64,000 bases of DNA from Pirellulales bacterium (GTDB lineage Bacteria; Planctomycetota; Planctomycetia; Pirellulales; JAEUIK01): positions 1 to 64,000 of the forward strand of contig JAIBBY010000020.1 in NCBI GenBank assembly GCA_019694455.1, in the 5' to 3' direction. The notes under the pieces are model-generated. The model was given only the letters and a program-made list of their open reading frames with translations, was not told where the DNA came from and did not search any database. Below are positions 63,577 to 64,000 of this stretch, one piece after another. The stretch's first letter is position 1, and each line of letters opens with the position of its first letter. A program made the position numbers and the translations under genes.

Positions 63577-64000
63577 GTGGCCGGGAGATCCGCCGCCAGT
63601 CGGCTGCGATATCTGGAGTACAAACGCGATATTCGGCGGCGTCGTGCCGAGGGCGAGTTTCAACCCTCGCGCGGACATGGAACCCGCCCCCACTCCGGCG
63701 TCCGGCACAGGTCGTTCGGACAGTTGCTCACCCAGTTCTGGGGATTGATGCGTGGGCATCGCAGCGCGCTTGTATTCGCGCTGGCCACGCTCAGCGTTTC
63801 CACCTTGCTCAAGCTTTTTCCGCCGGCGGCCACCAAGCTGGTGATCGATCATGTCCTTGGCACCGAGCCGCTGCCGCCGTTGCTCGCACGCTGGTTGCCC
63901 GCCACCGATCCGCGTGGGCTGCTCTGGTCGATTGCCGGCGGCATCGTCGCCATTTCGCTGGTAGAGTCGGTGATTCACCTGTGGGGACGCTGGTACGCCA
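63577..64000 (+). CDS. ABC transporter, exporter type (5' part only)
   Basis: The open frame reaches the end of the window without a stop (141 complete codons). The start is GTG. The basic, non-membrane N-terminal stretch of about 55 residues includes SRLRYLEYKRDIRRRRAEGE. The first membrane helix (SALVFALATLSVSTLLKLFPPA) is followed by TKLVIDHVLG, the type IV/ABCB exporter signature, and a second helix (LLWSIAGGIVAISLVESVIH). The nucleotide-binding domain would lie beyond the window. An ATG at 63748 is an alternative start. The substrate is unknown. Confidence 0.75.
   Translation, partial: MAGRSAASRLRYLEYKRDIRRRRAEGEFQPSRGHGTRPHSGVRHRSFGQLLTQFWGLMRGHRSALVFALATLSVSTLLKLFPPAATKLVIDHVLGTEPLPPLLARWLPATDPRGLLWSIAGGIVAISLVESVIHLWGRWYA

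Noticed and set aside
1-64000. tRNA genes, CRISPR arrays, insertion sequences or prophage
   Set aside because: No T-loop-like GGTTCRA with matching stems, no regularly spaced repeats with unique spacers, and no transposase, integrase or phage structural proteins were seen on either strand.

Overview
This window is GC-rich chromosomal DNA from a member of the Planctomycetota, most likely of the Pirellulales type. The evidence is the gene content: a DUF1559 prepilin-like protein, a BBP7-type outer-membrane barrel, three Gfo/Idh/MocA oxidoreductases (two with Tat-like leaders), a SUMF1-fold protein, a penicillin acylase, a pectate-lyase-fold protein and an exported cysteine-rich copper-storage protein. 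GTG starts are frequent, and 4-base ATGA/GTGA overlaps between stop and start are used again and again. I see no tRNA, rRNA, CRISPR array, phage genes or transposase. This is a core-type region, not an island.

Layout. 1-12.4 kb: rsmG, a sulfotransferase, plsC, an exported copper-storage (Csp) protein, a VWA protein, tag, a Dabb protein, a UDP-glucuronate decarboxylase, a VanZ-like protein, an unusual large signal peptidase I and an acyl-CoA dehydrogenase with a histidine-rich insert. 12.9-19.7 kb: a pseudopilin, a BBP7 porin-like protein, the DAHP synthase gene behind a probable aromatic leader-peptide attenuator, a MocA/molybdopterin-fold pair, and thyX coupled to a CaMKII-association-like protein. 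19.9-27.2 kb: a PaiB-like protein, a Fur/PerR regulator divergent from ruvA, queE-queC/queF, a class-III aminotransferase and a MocA oxidoreductase. 27.9-30.3 kb: a beta-carbonic anhydrase/SulP pair, probably for bicarbonate uptake. 30.3-37.2 kb: a compact leftward type II secretion/type IV pilus-like operon (one GspE ATPase, three GspF paralogues, four pseudopilin-like proteins). 37.3-56.9 kb: MocA, SUMF1-fold, ApbE, ClC channel, rlmN, LOG, mtnA, ald, a pectate-lyase-fold protein, yacG, a TolQ/MotA-like protein and penicillin acylase. 56.9-64 kb: a TlpA lipoprotein, phoR-phoU-phoB with a Pho-box-like array, an HD/PAS/GGDEF protein and the start of an ABC transporter that runs off the window.

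The most striking signal lies between 15.33 and 15.47 kb, just upstream of the DAHP synthase gene. A 25-codon open frame contains eight consecutive aromatic codons (Phe, Trp and Tyr). It is followed by mutually exclusive hairpins, the last one a textbook intrinsic terminator with seven T residues. This is the architecture of ribosome-mediated transcription attenuation. Here it would sense all three end products of the shikimate pathway at its first enzyme. I know this mechanism from Proteobacteria (pheL, trpL) and cannot tell from memory of it being described in planctomycetes; novelty needs a literature and covariation check.
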